Below are positions 1 to 8,327 of a stretch of DNA of 27,781 bases, piece by piece. The position numbers and the translations under genes are program-made. The notes under the pieces were generated by a model. It searched no databases, was not told the origin of the DNA, and was given only the letters and a program-made list of their open reading frames with translations. The stretch is from Anaerolineae bacterium (lineage in GTDB: Bacteria; Chloroflexota; Anaerolineae; B4-G1), in NCBI GenBank assembly GCA_030612585.1, contig JAUWNP010000041.1, forward strand, positions 1-27,781, in the 5' to 3' direction. Each line of letters opens with the position of its first letter. Position 1 is the first letter of the stretch.

Positions 1-42
1 GAAGGTTTTAGCCTGGTGTAAGGAGGAGTTGGGACGTTCTGT

Positions 43-504
43 TCAAGCAAAGAGACGGGATGTCTTTGCTTCCCATAGCAAATCGGAACGAAAATGGGAT
101 CGAGCGTGGGCAGCCGTTTGACCAATTTTCACCACCCTAGGGTAGCGGTCAATCTCTCGCTCCATCCCGGTGGTAAAGTCGAACTTCAGGATGGACAGCC
201 CGTTGGTCGCGTAGGCGAACTTGAGGCCCAGGATCTCGGCGTATTCTTTGGCCTGCTGCACTCCCTCTGCCGCGTCGTGATCTTCGGCCTTCGCCTCCAC
301 AACCGCCAGCGTGAAGTCGCGAGTGTAACGTAACAGGTAATCGGCTCGCTTCTGTTGTAGCCGGTGGATTTTGTCACCCACCGGCACAATGCGACCGTCG
401 GTGAAGGAGCGTTGTTCCGCGATGGAGTGAGGGGGATCATCCCAGCCTGCGACCTGCAGCGCAGGGGTGATGTACTTGCGACAGGTATCGGCTTCTGTGC
501 TCAT
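43..504 (-). pseudogene. Truncated type I restriction enzyme R subunit (HsdR N-terminal fragment)
   Basis: This is the N-terminal nuclease region of a type I restriction R subunit, 153 residues long when started at the ATG at 504 (M-S-T-E-A-D-T-C). The HsdR_N signature is clear. The N-terminal block W-D-D-P-P-H-S-I-A-E-Q-R-x-F-T-D-G-R is present, and the PD-(D/E)xK-like catalytic set is D55 (R-A-D-Y-L-L-R-Y) and E70-A-K72 (V-V-E-A-K-A). Homology continues to about residue 115 (E-I-D-R-Y-P) and then turns into unrelated sequence ending in a stop. Intact HsdR proteins are several hundred residues longer and carry a DEAD-box translocase, which is absent here. No hsdM or hsdS is in view. The frame remains open about 24 codons upstream of 504, so the start is uncertain. 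I read it as a relic of a lost restriction locus. A continuation beyond the window edge in another frame cannot be excluded. Confidence 0.75.
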
Positions 505-583
505 GATGAACAGATGTGTTGTACTGGCTACTGTCAGGATGCTCTCGACACGTATCTTCTCAATATCTTGGGGCAAGGGCAGC

Positions 584-634
584 GTAGGGCGGTTTTGCTA
601 ACCGCCACATGGTCGGATAGCAAATCCGACCTAC
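584..634. repeat. Composite palindromic element (two hairpins inside outer inverted ends)
   Basis: Two perfect hairpins lie side by side. The first is GGCGGTT (588-594) with AACCGCC (600-606), loop TTGCT. The second is GGTCGGAT (611-618) with ATCCGACC (624-631), loop AGCAA. The unit is bounded by inverted GTAGG (584-588) and CCTAC (630-634), and the two loops are partly complementary. It sits in non-coding sequence upstream of the HsdR relic. It resembles a dispersed REP-like repeat more than a terminator, because no T-run follows on either strand. Confidence 0.7.
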
Positions 635-745
635 TTTCGCCCCAACTTTTTGAGAAGATGCCTCGACACCTTGAAATGGTTTGGGTTTCGCGAAAGTTGC
701 AAATCTCCTTTAGTATACTTGCCCCTTCTATTTTGGCAAGTTATA

Positions 746-784
746 AGGTGCAACGCACTTATTTCTCAAAAGTGCGTTGCACCT
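746..784. repeat. Perfect 15-bp inverted repeat
   Basis: AGGTGCAACGCACTT at 746-760 and its exact reverse complement at 770-784 flank a 9-nt loop. It lies about 24 bp upstream of the -35 of the nitroreductase promoter. No T-tract follows on either strand, so a simple terminator is unlikely. It could be an operator or a dispersed palindromic repeat. Confidence 0.75.
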
Positions 785-807
785 GAGCAGTAACGTTGCT
801 GGCATGG

Positions 808-836
808 TTGCGTCAGATGGGAAAAGCGGTTAGAAT
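808..836 (+). promoter_or_regulatory. Sigma-70-type promoter for the nitroreductase-like gene
   Basis: TTGCGT (808-813), a 17-bp spacer and TAGAAT (831-836). Predicted transcription start is near 843, giving a leader of about 44 nt before the ATG at 887. Confidence 0.5.
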
Positions 837-886
837 ACTGCCACTGAACGCTGGGACTGTGCGCGCATATAAAAGGAGAGGATGCT

Positions 887-1459
887 ATGATGCTAAGCGA
901 CTTGGTACTAAGAAACAGGAGCTATCGGCGCTTCTATCAGGAAGTGAGCATAGACCTTGAGACGCTGAGAGGGCTTGTCGACCTGGCAAGGCTGTCCGCG
1001 TCGGCGGCCAATAAGCAGCCATTGAAGTATATACTCTCGTGTGACCCTGAGAGGAATGGGCTGATATTTCCTCACCTTGGATGGGCTGGATATCTCAAAG
1101 GCTGGCCCGGCCCATCTGAAGGGGAGAGGCCATCTGCGTATGTCATCATACTCGGAGACAAGGACATCAGGCAGTCTTTCGGGTGTGACCACGGAATAGC
1201 GGCGCAGAGCATTCTCCTGGGTGCTACGGAAAAGGGCTTCGGAGGCTGCATGATCGGTTCAGTGCAAAGAGAGTATCTTCGCGAGGCGCTGGGGATAGCG
1301 CCTAGTTATGAGATTCTTCTGGTCATAGCCCTTGGCAAGCCAAAGGAAACGGTGGTGATCGAGGCGGTTGGGCCTGATGGAGACATCAAGTATTGGCGAG
1401 ATGACGAGGGCCGGCATCACGTTCCGAAGCGCTCTCTGGACGAACTGATCCTGCGCTAA
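887..1459 (+). CDS. Nitroreductase-family FMN oxidoreductase
   Basis: A 190-residue protein of the nitroreductase fold, a family of FMN-dependent NAD(P)H oxidoreductases; the substrate cannot be read from sequence. The N-terminal R-N-R-S-Y-R-R-F (about residues 9-16) and S-A-S-A-A-N-K-Q-P (about 37-45) match the family's phosphate/FMN-contacting segments. A central block D-H-G-I-A-A-Q-S-I-L-L-G-A is followed by G-F-G-G-C-M-I-G-S, the usual second half of the fold. The C-terminal A-L-G-K-P-K-E is also typical. Length fits the family. The start at 887 is chosen because AGGAGAGG lies at 874-881; a second ATG follows immediately at 890. It is monocistronic, between repeat-rich spacers. Its codon use looks less GC-biased than the clp genes, which could mean recent acquisition. 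Confidence 0.85.
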   Translation: MMLSDLVLRNRSYRRFYQEVSIDLETLRGLVDLARLSASAANKQPLKYILSCDPERNGLIFPHLGWAGYLKGWPGPSEGERPSAYVIILGDKDIRQSFGCDHGIAAQSILLGATEKGFGGCMIGSVQREYLREALGIAPSYEILLVIALGKPKETVVIEAVGPDGDIKYWRDDEGRHHVPKRSLDELILR

Positions 1460-1513
1460 TACGAGAGGTGAGGTTAGTGCACTGTCGGGCTGGAGATCTA
1501 CCGCTCGCGGGAG

Positions 1514-1831
1514 CACTACAACGAATGGAGAAAGGAACGAATTTACTACTCACGCTCCCCGTGGTGCGTCATTCCGAGCGAGCGCAGCAGCCTGTCCTGA
1601 GCGTAGTCGAAGGAAGTCGAGGAATCTCTACTTGCGATGGCAAGCATGACCCCGACAGGAGATTCCTCGACTCCCTTCAGTCGCTGCGCTCCTTTCGGTC
1701 GCTCGGAATGACGGTGGCTGAGTAGAACGGAACGAATGAGGAAAGGAACGAATTTGCCCTGCCTCGCCTCATCCGTTGGTCTCACAATTCATTGGTTTCC
1801 CAATTCGTTCCTTTCTAAATTCGTTGTAGTG
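1514..1831. repeat. 318-bp MITE-like element with 30-bp terminal inverted repeats and a nested palindrome
   Basis: The ends 1514-1543 and 1802-1831 are inverted repeats matching at 28 of 30 positions, both starting CACTACAACGAAT. A further related copy of the AAAGGAACGAATTT word lies near 1741. Nested inside is a second palindrome with arms CGTCATTCCGAGCGA (1567-1581 and 1699-1713, perfect) and GTCGAGGAATCTC (1616-1628 and 1659-1671, perfect). No transposase is encoded and no clear target-site duplication is visible. The spacer 1460-1875 holds no supportable gene. The structure looks like one mobile or dispersed repeat inserted into another. Confidence 0.75.
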
Positions 1832-1875
1832 TACTCTCTGCCTTCTCAATCCGTTGCTGTCATTCTTACACAAAT

Positions 1876-1903
1876 CTAATGCTGCGCTAATGTCTCTCTA
1901 ATG
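1876..1903 (+). promoter_or_regulatory. Three CTAATG direct repeats at exact 11-bp spacing upstream of clpB
   Basis: CTAATG occurs at 1876-1881, 1887-1892 and 1898-1903, so the three copies start exactly 11 bp apart, one helical turn. The last ends 9 bp before the -10 box. They cover the -35 region, which has no good hexamer. This is a plausible binding array for an activator or repressor of clpB. The regulator is unknown and I recognise no CIRCE or CtsR-type operator here. Confidence 0.5.
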
Positions 1904-1909
1904 GAGGGC

Positions 1910-1918
1910 TGGTATAAT
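1910..1918 (+). promoter_or_regulatory. Extended -10 promoter element of clpB
   Basis: TGG immediately precedes a perfect TATAAT at 1913-1918, which is the extended -10 form (TGn-TATAAT). The -35 position (1890-1895) is poor, so activity probably depends on the extended -10 and the phased upstream repeats. Predicted start is near 1925. Confidence 0.65.
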
Positions 1919-1978
1919 GTTACTTGGAGGCACCGAGGTTGCATCCGGCTATCAAAGCCTGCATAAGAGGTGACAGTT

Positions 1979-4555
1979 GTGGATCTAAACAAGTTTACGC
2001 AAAAGGCACAAGAGGCGGTCCTGGGCGCTCAATCGCTGGCGGGGGAGTACAGCCACAGCCAGGTCGAGCCGGCCCATTTGCTGCTGGTGCTCCTGCGCCA
2101 GTCCGATGGCATTGTGCCTCAGATCGTCCAGAAGTTGCAAGCCAATCCGGGCGAGATGGCGCAATCGCTGCAGGGGGAACTGCAGCGCAAACCCAAGGTG
2201 CATGGGGCGACGACGCAGGTGGGGCTCTCGCGTGAACTGGCGCGCGTATTGGACGAGGCGCAGAAGGTCGCTGCCCGCATGCGTGACGACTACGCCAGCA
2301 CCGAGCATCTGCTGCTGGCGCTTACCAGTGTGCACGGTGGCGAGGCATCCCGCTTCCTGGCGGCCTACGGTATCACCGAGGATGCTGTCTTGCGGGCGCT
2401 GACCCACATTCGTGGTAGCCATCGGGTCACCAGCCAGTACCCCGAGGCCACCTACCAGGCCCTCGAGAAGTACGGGCGCGACCTGACCACACTGGCCCGG
2501 CAGGGAAAACTGGACCCGGTCATCGGGCGGGACGACGAGATCCGGCGCGTGATGCAGATCCTCAGCCGCCGCACCAAGAACAACCCGGTCCTGGTGGGTG
2601 ATGCCGGTGTGGGGAAAACGGCCATCGCCGAGGGGCTGGCCCAGCGCATTGTGCGCGGCGACGTGCCCGAGGGGTTGAAGAACAGGCGTGTCGTCGCGCT
2701 CGACATGGGCGCGCTGATCGCCGGTGCCAAGTACCGGGGCGAGTTCGAGGAACGGCTGAAGGCAGTGCTCAAAGAGGTGACCGACGCCGCCGGCGAGGTC
2801 ATCCTCTTTATTGACGAGTTGCACACCGTCGTCGGGGCGGGCGCGGCCGAGGGTGCGATGGACGCCAGCAACATGCTCAAGCCCATGCTGGCACGGGGTG
2901 AATTGCACGCCATCGGTGCGACCACCTTGGACGAGTACCGCAAGTACATCGAGAAGGATGCTGCGCTGGAACGGCGGTTCCAGCCGGTGTACGTGGACGA
3001 GCCGTCGGTGGAGGACACGATCAGCATCTTGCGCGGCCTCAAGGAGCGGTACGAGGTCCACCACGGCGTGCGTATCCAGGACGCGGCCTGCATCGCGGCC
3101 TCCACGCTCAGCCACCGCTACATTGCCGACCGGCACCTGCCTGACAAGGCGATTGACCTGATTGATGAGGCGGCCTCCCATCTGCGGATGGAGATTGACT
3201 CCAAGCCGGCCGAACTGGACGAGGTGGACCGGCGCGTCATGCAACTGGAGGTTGAGCGGGAGGCGCTCAAGAAGGAGAAGGACAAGGCCAGCAAGGAACG
3301 ATTGAAGAAACTGGAGCAGGAACTGGCCGATCTGCAGGAGCAAGGCGGTGCACTGCGCACCCGCTGGGAGCAGGAGAAGGCCGCCATCCAGGCCATCCGG
3401 GACACGAAGGAGCGGGGCGAGCAGGTGCGCCACGAGATCGAGAGGGCGCAGCGGACGCAGGACTACGCTCGTGCCTCGGAGTTACAGTATGGCACTCTCG
3501 TCGAACTGGAGCGGCAACGGCAAGCGCAGGAGGAGCGGCTGCGCCAGTTGCAGGGGGATTGCCCACTGCTCAAGGAGGAAGTCGGCTCTGAAGACGTGGC
3601 CGAAGTGGTGGCGGAGTGGACCGGCATCCCTGTCTCCAGGTTACTGGAAGGAGAGGTGGAGAAACTGCTGCGGATGGAGGAGGCGCTTCATCAGCGGGTG
3701 GTGGGCCAGGACGAATCGGTGCGCGCTGTCTCCAACGCCGTCCGTCGCGCCCGGGCTGGGCTCCAGGGCCCCAATCGGCCCATTGGCAGTTTCCTCTTCC
3801 TGGGGCCGACGGGGGTGGGTAAGACGGAGTTGGGCCGGGCGCTGGCGGAATTTCTCTTCGACACCGAGGAGGCGATAGTGCGCATTGATATGAGCGAGTA
3901 CCAGGAGCGGCACACTGTCTCCCGGCTCATCGGCGCGCCGCCCGGCTACGTGGGGTACGAGGAGGGCGGCCAACTGACCGAGGCAGTCCGCCGGCGGCCC
4001 TACAGCGTGGTGCTGTTCGACGAGATCGAGAAGGCTCACACGGAGGTCTTCAACGCGCTGCTCCAGTTGCTCGACGAGGGGCGGCTGACCGATGGTCATG
4101 GGCGCACGGTGGATTTCAGCAATACCATCGTCATCATGACCAGCAATGTCGGCAGCCGTTGGATCAAGGAACTGGGGGCCGAGGCAGCGCGGGAGCGGGT
4201 GCTGGAGGAGTTGGACCGTACCTTCCGGCCTGAATTTCTCAACCGGATTGACGAGATCATTATCTTCCGCAGCCTGACAAAAGAGGATCTGCTGCAGATC
4301 GTGGATATCCAGACGTGCTATCTGCGCGACCTGTTGGCTGAGCGTCGCATTGGCCTGGAGTTGGCCGACGCTGCCCGCCAGCACCTGGCCGAGGCTGGTT
4401 ATGATCCAGTCTATGGCGCACGACCGCTCAAGCGGGTCATTCAGCGGGAGGTGCAGGACCCGCTGGCGCTGGCGCTGCTGCGGGGCGAGTTTGCCGAGGG
4501 GGATATAGTGCGAGTGGATGCCCACGATGGGCAGGTGGTATTTGCGAAGGTATGA
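1979..4555 (+). CDS. clpB: ATP-dependent protein disaggregase ClpB
   Basis: An 858-residue Hsp100 AAA+ unfoldase that, in the known family, works with DnaK/DnaJ/GrpE to dissolve protein aggregates in the cytoplasm. Order of domains: two Clp_N repeats (about 1-145), AAA1 with Walker A G-D-A-G-V-G-K-T (about 207-214) and Walker B I-L-F-I-D-E (about 276), a long charged coiled-coil M domain (about 405-525), AAA2 with Walker A G-P-T-G-V-G-K-T (about 610-617) and Walker B V-V-L-F-D-E, and the C-terminal D2-small domain. The full M domain, and the lack of a [LIV]-G-[FL] ClpP-docking loop after T-S-N-V-G, identify ClpB and not ClpA or ClpC. A GTG at 1970 is in frame, but GAGGTGA at 1967-1973 is correctly spaced only for the GTG at 1979, which also gives the canonical M-D-L-N-K-F-T start. 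Confidence 0.95.
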   Translation: MDLNKFTQKAQEAVLGAQSLAGEYSHSQVEPAHLLLVLLRQSDGIVPQIVQKLQANPGEMAQSLQGELQRKPKVHGATTQVGLSRELARVLDEAQKVAARMRDDYASTEHLLLALTSVHGGEASRFLAAYGITEDAVLRALTHIRGSHRVTSQYPEATYQALEKYGRDLTTLARQGKLDPVIGRDDEIRRVMQILSRRTKNNPVLVGDAGVGKTAIAEGLAQRIVRGDVPEGLKNRRVVALDMGALIAGAKYRGEFEERLKAVLKEVTDAAGEVILFIDELHTVVGAGAAEGAMDASNMLKPMLARGELHAIGATTLDEYRKYIEKDAALERRFQPVYVDEPSVEDTISILRGLKERYEVHHGVRIQDAACIAASTLSHRYIADRHLPDKAIDLIDEAASHLRMEIDSKPAELDEVDRRVMQLEVEREALKKEKDKASKERLKKLEQELADLQEQGGALRTRWEQEKAAIQAIRDTKERGEQVRHEIERAQRTQDYARASELQYGTLVELERQRQAQEERLRQLQGDCPLLKEEVGSEDVAEVVAEWTGIPVSRLLEGEVEKLLRMEEALHQRVVGQDESVRAVSNAVRRARAGLQGPNRPIGSFLFLGPTGVGKTELGRALAEFLFDTEEAIVRIDMSEYQERHTVSRLIGAPPGYVGYEEGGQLTEAVRRRPYSVVLFDEIEKAHTEVFNALLQLLDEGRLTDGHGRTVDFSNTIVIMTSNVGSRWIKELGAEAARERVLEELDRTFRPEFLNRIDEIIIFRSLTKEDLLQIVDIQTCYLRDLLAERRIGLELADAARQHLAEAGYDPVYGARPLKRVIQREVQDPLALALLRGEFAEGDIVRVDAHDGQVVFAKV

Positions 4556-4666
4556 CGAGCAAACCTCAGAGGCACGTGTACACATCAAACGCCGCCAGTC
4601 CCGGTCGAGCGTGGCGACAGCCTGCACCCCCAGCCGCTCGAACCTGGCATCCAACGCCGCCTCTCT

Positions 4667-4695
4667 TTGTCTGGTAAGGCAATGTGCGGTATAAT
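4667..4695 (+). promoter_or_regulatory. Sigma-70-type promoter of clpC
   Basis: TTGTCT (4667-4672), 17-bp spacer, perfect TATAAT (4690-4695). Predicted transcription start is near 4702, leaving a leader of about 110 nt that contains the heptamer array at 4720-4754. clpC can therefore be expressed independently of clpB. Confidence 0.65.
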
Positions 4696-4719
4696 CTACA
4701 TAGGCACACATGCTTCAAG

Positions 4720-4754
4720 TTTCACGCTTGACGTTTTACGTTTTACGTTTCACG
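4720..4754. repeat. Heptanucleotide tandem array, five units (TTTNACG type)
   Basis: Five consecutive 7-mers: TTTCACG, CTTGACG, TTTTACG, TTTTACG, TTTCACG. It lies in the predicted clpC 5' leader. The same heptamer family (TTTGACG, three units) recurs at 25952-25972. Confidence 0.75.
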
Positions 4755-4811
4755 CCCTGCGCATCCCGTTTCACGCCGGGAATGTGTGGGATAAGGAGGG
4801 AATGTCAACCG

Positions 4812-7328
4812 ATGATGAGATTGGATCGTTTCACCGAACGGGCACAGGACGCGGCCCAACGGGCCGTTGAGGTTATGACGCGCTATGGGCATACACAGGT
4901 TGATACTGAGCACCTTCTGTTGGCACTGCTGGAGCAGCCGGAAGGTGTGATCCCGCAGATTCTGGAACGGCTGGGGGTGGATGTTGACCAGATACAGCAG
5001 CGTCTCGATGACGTATTGAGAGCCAGTCCCAAGGCTGGTGTCTACGGCGGCGGCGGCGTGGGGCAGGTCTTCATCACTCCGCGCGTCAAGCGAGCGCTCG
5101 AGTTGGCTAACGACGAGGCGAATCGGCTCAAGGATGATTACATCTCGACTGAGCATATTTTTCTGGCCATCGCCAGCGAGCGCAATACCCCTGTGGCCCG
5201 CATCCTGCGCGAGAGCGGCGTGACCAAGAAGCGCATTTACGATGCCGTCAAAGAGGTCCGTGGTGGGCAGCGCGTGACCGACCGCATGGCCGAGTCCCGC
5301 TACCGCATGCTGGAGAAGTACGGCCACGACTTGACCCAGATGGCCCGCGAGGGGAAACTCGACCCGGTGATCGGGCGGGATAGCGAAATCCTGCGCCTGG
5401 TTCAGGTGCTTTGCCGCCGCACCAAAAATAACCCGGTGCTCATCGGCGAACCCGGCGTGGGCAAAACCGCCATTGCTGAGGGGTTGGCGCAAAAAATCGC
5501 CGTCGATGACGTGCCGGAGATTTTGATGGGCAAGCGAGTGATGCAACTTGATCTGGCCGCAATGGTCGCGGGCGCGCGTCTGCGGGGCGACTTCGAGGAG
5601 CGGCTGAAAGGCACCATCGAGGAAGTCCAGCGGTCTAATGGGGAAGTCATCCTATTTATTGACGAACTGCACAACGTCGTCGGCGCGGGGTCCGGCATGG
5701 GAGCGATGGACGCATCCAACATGCTGAAACCCGCGCTGGCACGGGGTGAACTGCGGTGTATCGGGGCGACGACGCTGGACGAGTACCGGCGCTACATTGA
5801 GCGCGACGGTGCGTTGGAGCGGCGTTTCGCCCCCGTCTTCGTCGAGGAGCCGAGTGTCGAAGAGACCATCGAGATGTTGCGTGGCTTGCGCGACCGGTAC
5901 GAGGCCCACCACAAGGTACACATTTCAGATGAGGCCATGACAGCCGCGGCCCACCTCTCCCACCGCTACGTAACCGACCGGCGCCTCCCTGACAAGGCGG
6001 TTGACCTGCTGGACGAGGCCGCCGCCAAAGTGCGCGTTGCGCTCCACACCCTCCCACCGGACCTGAAGGCGCTGCGACTCGAACTTCAGCGCCTCCAGAC
6101 TGAGGTCGAGGCTGCCAGTGTGGTCGAGGATTACGAGCGTGCTGCCGAACTGAAGACGGAGCGCATCAACCTCCAGGCCGAGTTTAATCTCAAGTGTGAG
6201 ATGTGGCGGCAGGAGCATCAACTTGATGAGACGATTGAGGAGGAAGACATCGTCGAGGTGGTGGCGAGTTGGACCGGAATTCCTGTCGCGCGGATGCTGG
6301 AGACGGAGGCGGAGAAACTGTTACGCATGGAGAGTGAGTTGCAGCAGCGTATCATCGGCCAGGACGAGGCTGTGGCTGCCGTCGCCGACGCCATCCGCCG
6401 TGCCCGCTCAGGTCTCAAGAACCCGCGCCGCCCGATCGGCAGTTTCATCTTTCTGGGCTCTTCCGGCGTGGGCAAGACCGAACTGGCCAAGGCGCTGGCC
6501 TGGTTCCTCTTCGACGACGAAGATGCTCTGTTGCGCATTGACATGAGCGAGTATCAAGAGCGTCACACCGTCAGCCGCCTCTTCGGCGCGCCGCCTGGCT
6601 ACGTCGGCTACGAGCAGGGTGGTCAGTTGACCGAGGCAGTGCGGCGGCGGCCCTACCACGTCATTCTCTTCGACGAGATTGAGAAGGCCCACCCGGACGT
6701 GTGGAACGCGCTGTTGCAGATCCTGGACGATGGCCGCCTGACCGATGGGCAAGGCCACGTCGTGGATTTCCGCAACACGGTCGTGATTATGACCTCGAAC
6801 GTGGGGACAGAGTTCGCGCACCAGGGCGGGACGCTCGGCTTCCTGCAGGCCGGCGAGGATGGTCGTGACGAAGATGAGAGTCACCGCGAGATCGGAAAGG
6901 CGCTCAAGAAGACCTTCCGGCCCGAGTTCCTCAACCGCGTGGACGAGGTTGTTATATTCAATGACCTGACGCTGGAAGGCGTGGAGCGCATTGTGGGCTT
7001 GCAGATGGGAGAGATCGCCAGCCGGTTGGTGGATCTGGGATTGGAGGTTGAACTGACAGACGCGGCCCGCGGGTGGCTGGCCCGCGAGGGGTTTGACCCA
7101 CAGTTTGGCGCTCGCCCGTTGCGCCGTGCCCTGCAGCGTCACATCGAAAGCCCCCTCAGTATCAGGTTGTTGCGTGGCGATTTTGAGAGGGGCGACCTGG
7201 TCATCGTTGACGCGGGGGAGGAAGGGCTGGTTTTCGAGCGGCGGCCGGAGCAGGGCGAGTTGGAAGAAGAAGTATCTGTTGAAGTCGCACTGGGTGAACC
7301 GGCGGTCGAGCCAGAACCTTCTGGCTGA
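4812..7328 (+). CDS. clpC: ATP-dependent Clp protease ATP-binding subunit ClpC
   Basis: An 838-residue Hsp100 AAA+ unfoldase. ClpC proteins feed substrates to the ClpP peptidase, usually with adaptor proteins. Two Clp_N repeats (about 1-145) precede AAA1 with Walker A G-E-P-G-V-G-K-T (about 211-218) and Walker B I-L-F-I-D-E. A short middle region carries a UVR-like motif ([10 protein letters not shown], near residue 440) in place of the long ClpB M domain. AAA2 has Walker A G-S-S-G-V-G-K-T (about 548-555; P-T replaced by S-S, still functional in pattern) and Walker B V-I-L-F-D-E. A T-L-G-F segment after T-S-N-V-G sits where the ClpP-docking loop lies. ATG at 4812 is preferred; AGGAGG at 4794-4799 is unusually far away (12 nt) and better spaced for an out-of-frame ATG at 4802. 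The acidic tail (about 30 residues) is divergent. Confidence 0.93.
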   Translation: MMRLDRFTERAQDAAQRAVEVMTRYGHTQVDTEHLLLALLEQPEGVIPQILERLGVDVDQIQQRLDDVLRASPKAGVYGGGGVGQVFITPRVKRALELANDEANRLKDDYISTEHIFLAIASERNTPVARILRESGVTKKRIYDAVKEVRGGQRVTDRMAESRYRMLEKYGHDLTQMAREGKLDPVIGRDSEILRLVQVLCRRTKNNPVLIGEPGVGKTAIAEGLAQKIAVDDVPEILMGKRVMQLDLAAMVAGARLRGDFEERLKGTIEEVQRSNGEVILFIDELHNVVGAGSGMGAMDASNMLKPALARGELRCIGATTLDEYRRYIERDGALERRFAPVFVEEPSVEETIEMLRGLRDRYEAHHKVHISDEAMTAAAHLSHRYVTDRRLPDKAVDLLDEAAAKVRVALHTLPPDLKALRLELQRLQTEVEAASVVEDYERAAELKTERINLQAEFNLKCEMWRQEHQLDETIEEEDIVEVVASWTGIPVARMLETEAEKLLRMESELQQRIIGQDEAVAAVADAIRRARSGLKNPRRPIGSFIFLGSSGVGKTELAKALAWFLFDDEDALLRIDMSEYQERHTVSRLFGAPPGYVGYEQGGQLTEAVRRRPYHVILFDEIEKAHPDVWNALLQILDDGRLTDGQGHVVDFRNTVVIMTSNVGTEFAHQGGTLGFLQAGEDGRDEDESHREIGKALKKTFRPEFLNRVDEVVIFNDLTLEGVERIVGLQMGEIASRLVDLGLEVELTDAARGWLAREGFDPQFGARPLRRALQRHIESPLSIRLLRGDFERGDLVIVDAGEEGLVFERRPEQGELEEEVSVEVALGEPAVEPEPSG

Positions 7329-7365
7329 AAGGATGGACTGTGGGGCGGCGCAGTAGAAGGCTGAA

Positions 7366-7394
7366 GGGCCTGGGGTTTGCCCCAGGCCCTTTTT
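7366..7394 (+). terminator. Rho-independent terminator after clpC
   Basis: GGGCCTGGGG (7366-7375) pairs perfectly with CCCCAGGCCC (7380-7389) across a TTTG loop, followed by five T's (7390-7394). It separates clpC from the convergent degV gene and may slow transcription from both sides. Confidence 0.92.
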
Positions 7395-7411
7395 GCATTG
7401 TGTGTGTGGGG

Positions 7412-8263
7412 TTACGTCGGGAAGAAACTCACGCCTACGGTCCCGGGCCCAGAGTGGACGGCGAGCGCGGGTGAGAGTTCGGTCACGATTGTCTCTACGC
7501 ACTCGAAGCGGGCCGTGACCAGCGCCTGTAACTTCTCCATGTGCTCCGTCGCTGCCACGTGAGTGAACGCTACCTTGATGCGCGTTTTCTCTCCAGCGTG
7601 CTGCCCCATCAACTCGACCATCCGGCGGTAGGCTTTGAGCCGGCTGCGGGCCGCGCCAACTGCCACGATGACCCCATCCTGCATCCCAATCAGTGGCTTG
7701 ATGTTGAGGAGCGAGCCCATCAGGTGCTTGGCCTTGCCGATGCGACCGCCCATGTAAAGGTAACGCAGCGTGTCGGCGGTCTGGATCATCATACCCTTCT
7801 GAGCCACTTCGCGGGCTCTCTGGACGACGTCATCGAGGCTGAGGCCGGTCATCGCAGCTCGGGCTGCCTCAATAGCGGCCCATCCTTGTGTCATCGCCAC
7901 CTGAAGCGTATCCACTACTTCTATCTTGACCTCGGGGAGTTGTTCTTGGAACAGCCTTGCGGCTGTCTGGCACGATTGGTAAGCGCCACTCCCTTTTGAG
8001 GTCATAGTGAGCGCGACTATTTCTTTCACCCGCGTCGCAAGATGTCTCAGACCCACCAGGTAGTCACCGGGGCTGGGGTTGGATGTCGTGGGCAACGTGG
8101 TCGCTCCCTTCAACCACTCGGCGAACTCTCTTGGTTTGACGTCCACCATATCGTGCAACGTCTCCAGCCCGCGATGGACGTAGTAGGGCACGATCTCAAT
8201 GTTTAACTGTTTTGCCAGCCTTTCGGGGATGCTGGCGGTACTGTCTGTGAGAATACCGATCAT
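7412..8263 (-). CDS. DegV family fatty-acid-binding protein
   Basis: A 283-residue DegV-family protein. Members studied in Firmicutes (FakB) bind a fatty acid and present it to the kinase FakA. N-terminal I-L-T-D-S-T-A-S-I-P is the family opening, T-T-S-N-P-S-P-G-D-Y is the conserved lipid-head-group loop, and G-G-R-I-G-K-A with N-I-K-P-L-I forms the C-terminal signature. Length matches the family. An upstream extension of the reading frame exists but overlaps the neighbouring gene. The ATG at 8263 has AGGAGGG just upstream and a consensus promoter behind it, so this start is secure. No fakA-like kinase is in the window. Convergent with clpC. Confidence 0.92.
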   Translation of the reverse strand: MIGILTDSTASIPERLAKQLNIEIVPYYVHRGLETLHDMVDVKPREFAEWLKGATTLPTTSNPSPGDYLVGLRHLATRVKEIVALTMTSKGSGAYQSCQTAARLFQEQLPEVKIEVVDTLQVAMTQGWAAIEAARAAMTGLSLDDVVQRAREVAQKGMMIQTADTLRYLYMGGRIGKAKHLMGSLLNIKPLIGMQDGVIVAVGAARSRLKAYRRMVELMGQHAGEKTRIKVAFTHVAATEHMEKLQALVTARFECVETIVTELSPALAVHSGPGTVGVSFFPT

Positions 8264-8294
8264 TGTAGATCCCTCCTGATTCCAGTCTGCTTCT

Positions 8295-8323
8295 ATTATA
8301 AGCCCATGATTGGGTGATGTCAA
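8295..8323 (-). promoter_or_regulatory. Full-consensus sigma-70 promoter of degV
   Basis: Read on the minus strand: TTGACA (8323-8318), exactly 17 bp, TATAAT (8300-8295). Both hexamers are perfect. It begins only a few bases beyond the stop codon of the upstream glycosyltransferase gene, so degV is transcribed separately and probably strongly. Confidence 0.85.
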
Positions 8324-8327
8324 CAGG

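Noticed and set aside
1985..3433. A 482-codon open frame on the minus strand opposite clpB
   Set aside because: It is a mirror of clpB, typical in GC-rich genes. Clear domain matches on the plus strand and no recognisable family on the minus strand.
3641..4711. A long minus-strand open frame that runs through the clpB-clpC gap, with words such as V-A-T-L-D-R-D-W-R-R-L near 4560-4680 that recall the C-terminus of PIN-domain proteins
   Set aside because: The rest is the shadow of clpB, no PIN acidic residues can be placed and there is no start signal. At most it is a decayed remnant in the 4560-4690 spacer, with too little to call.
4720..4754. Small CRISPR-like array
   Set aside because: The units are 7 bp and contiguous with no spacers, so it is a tandem repeat and not CRISPR. 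No array with spaced repeats of 25-40 bp was seen anywhere in the window.
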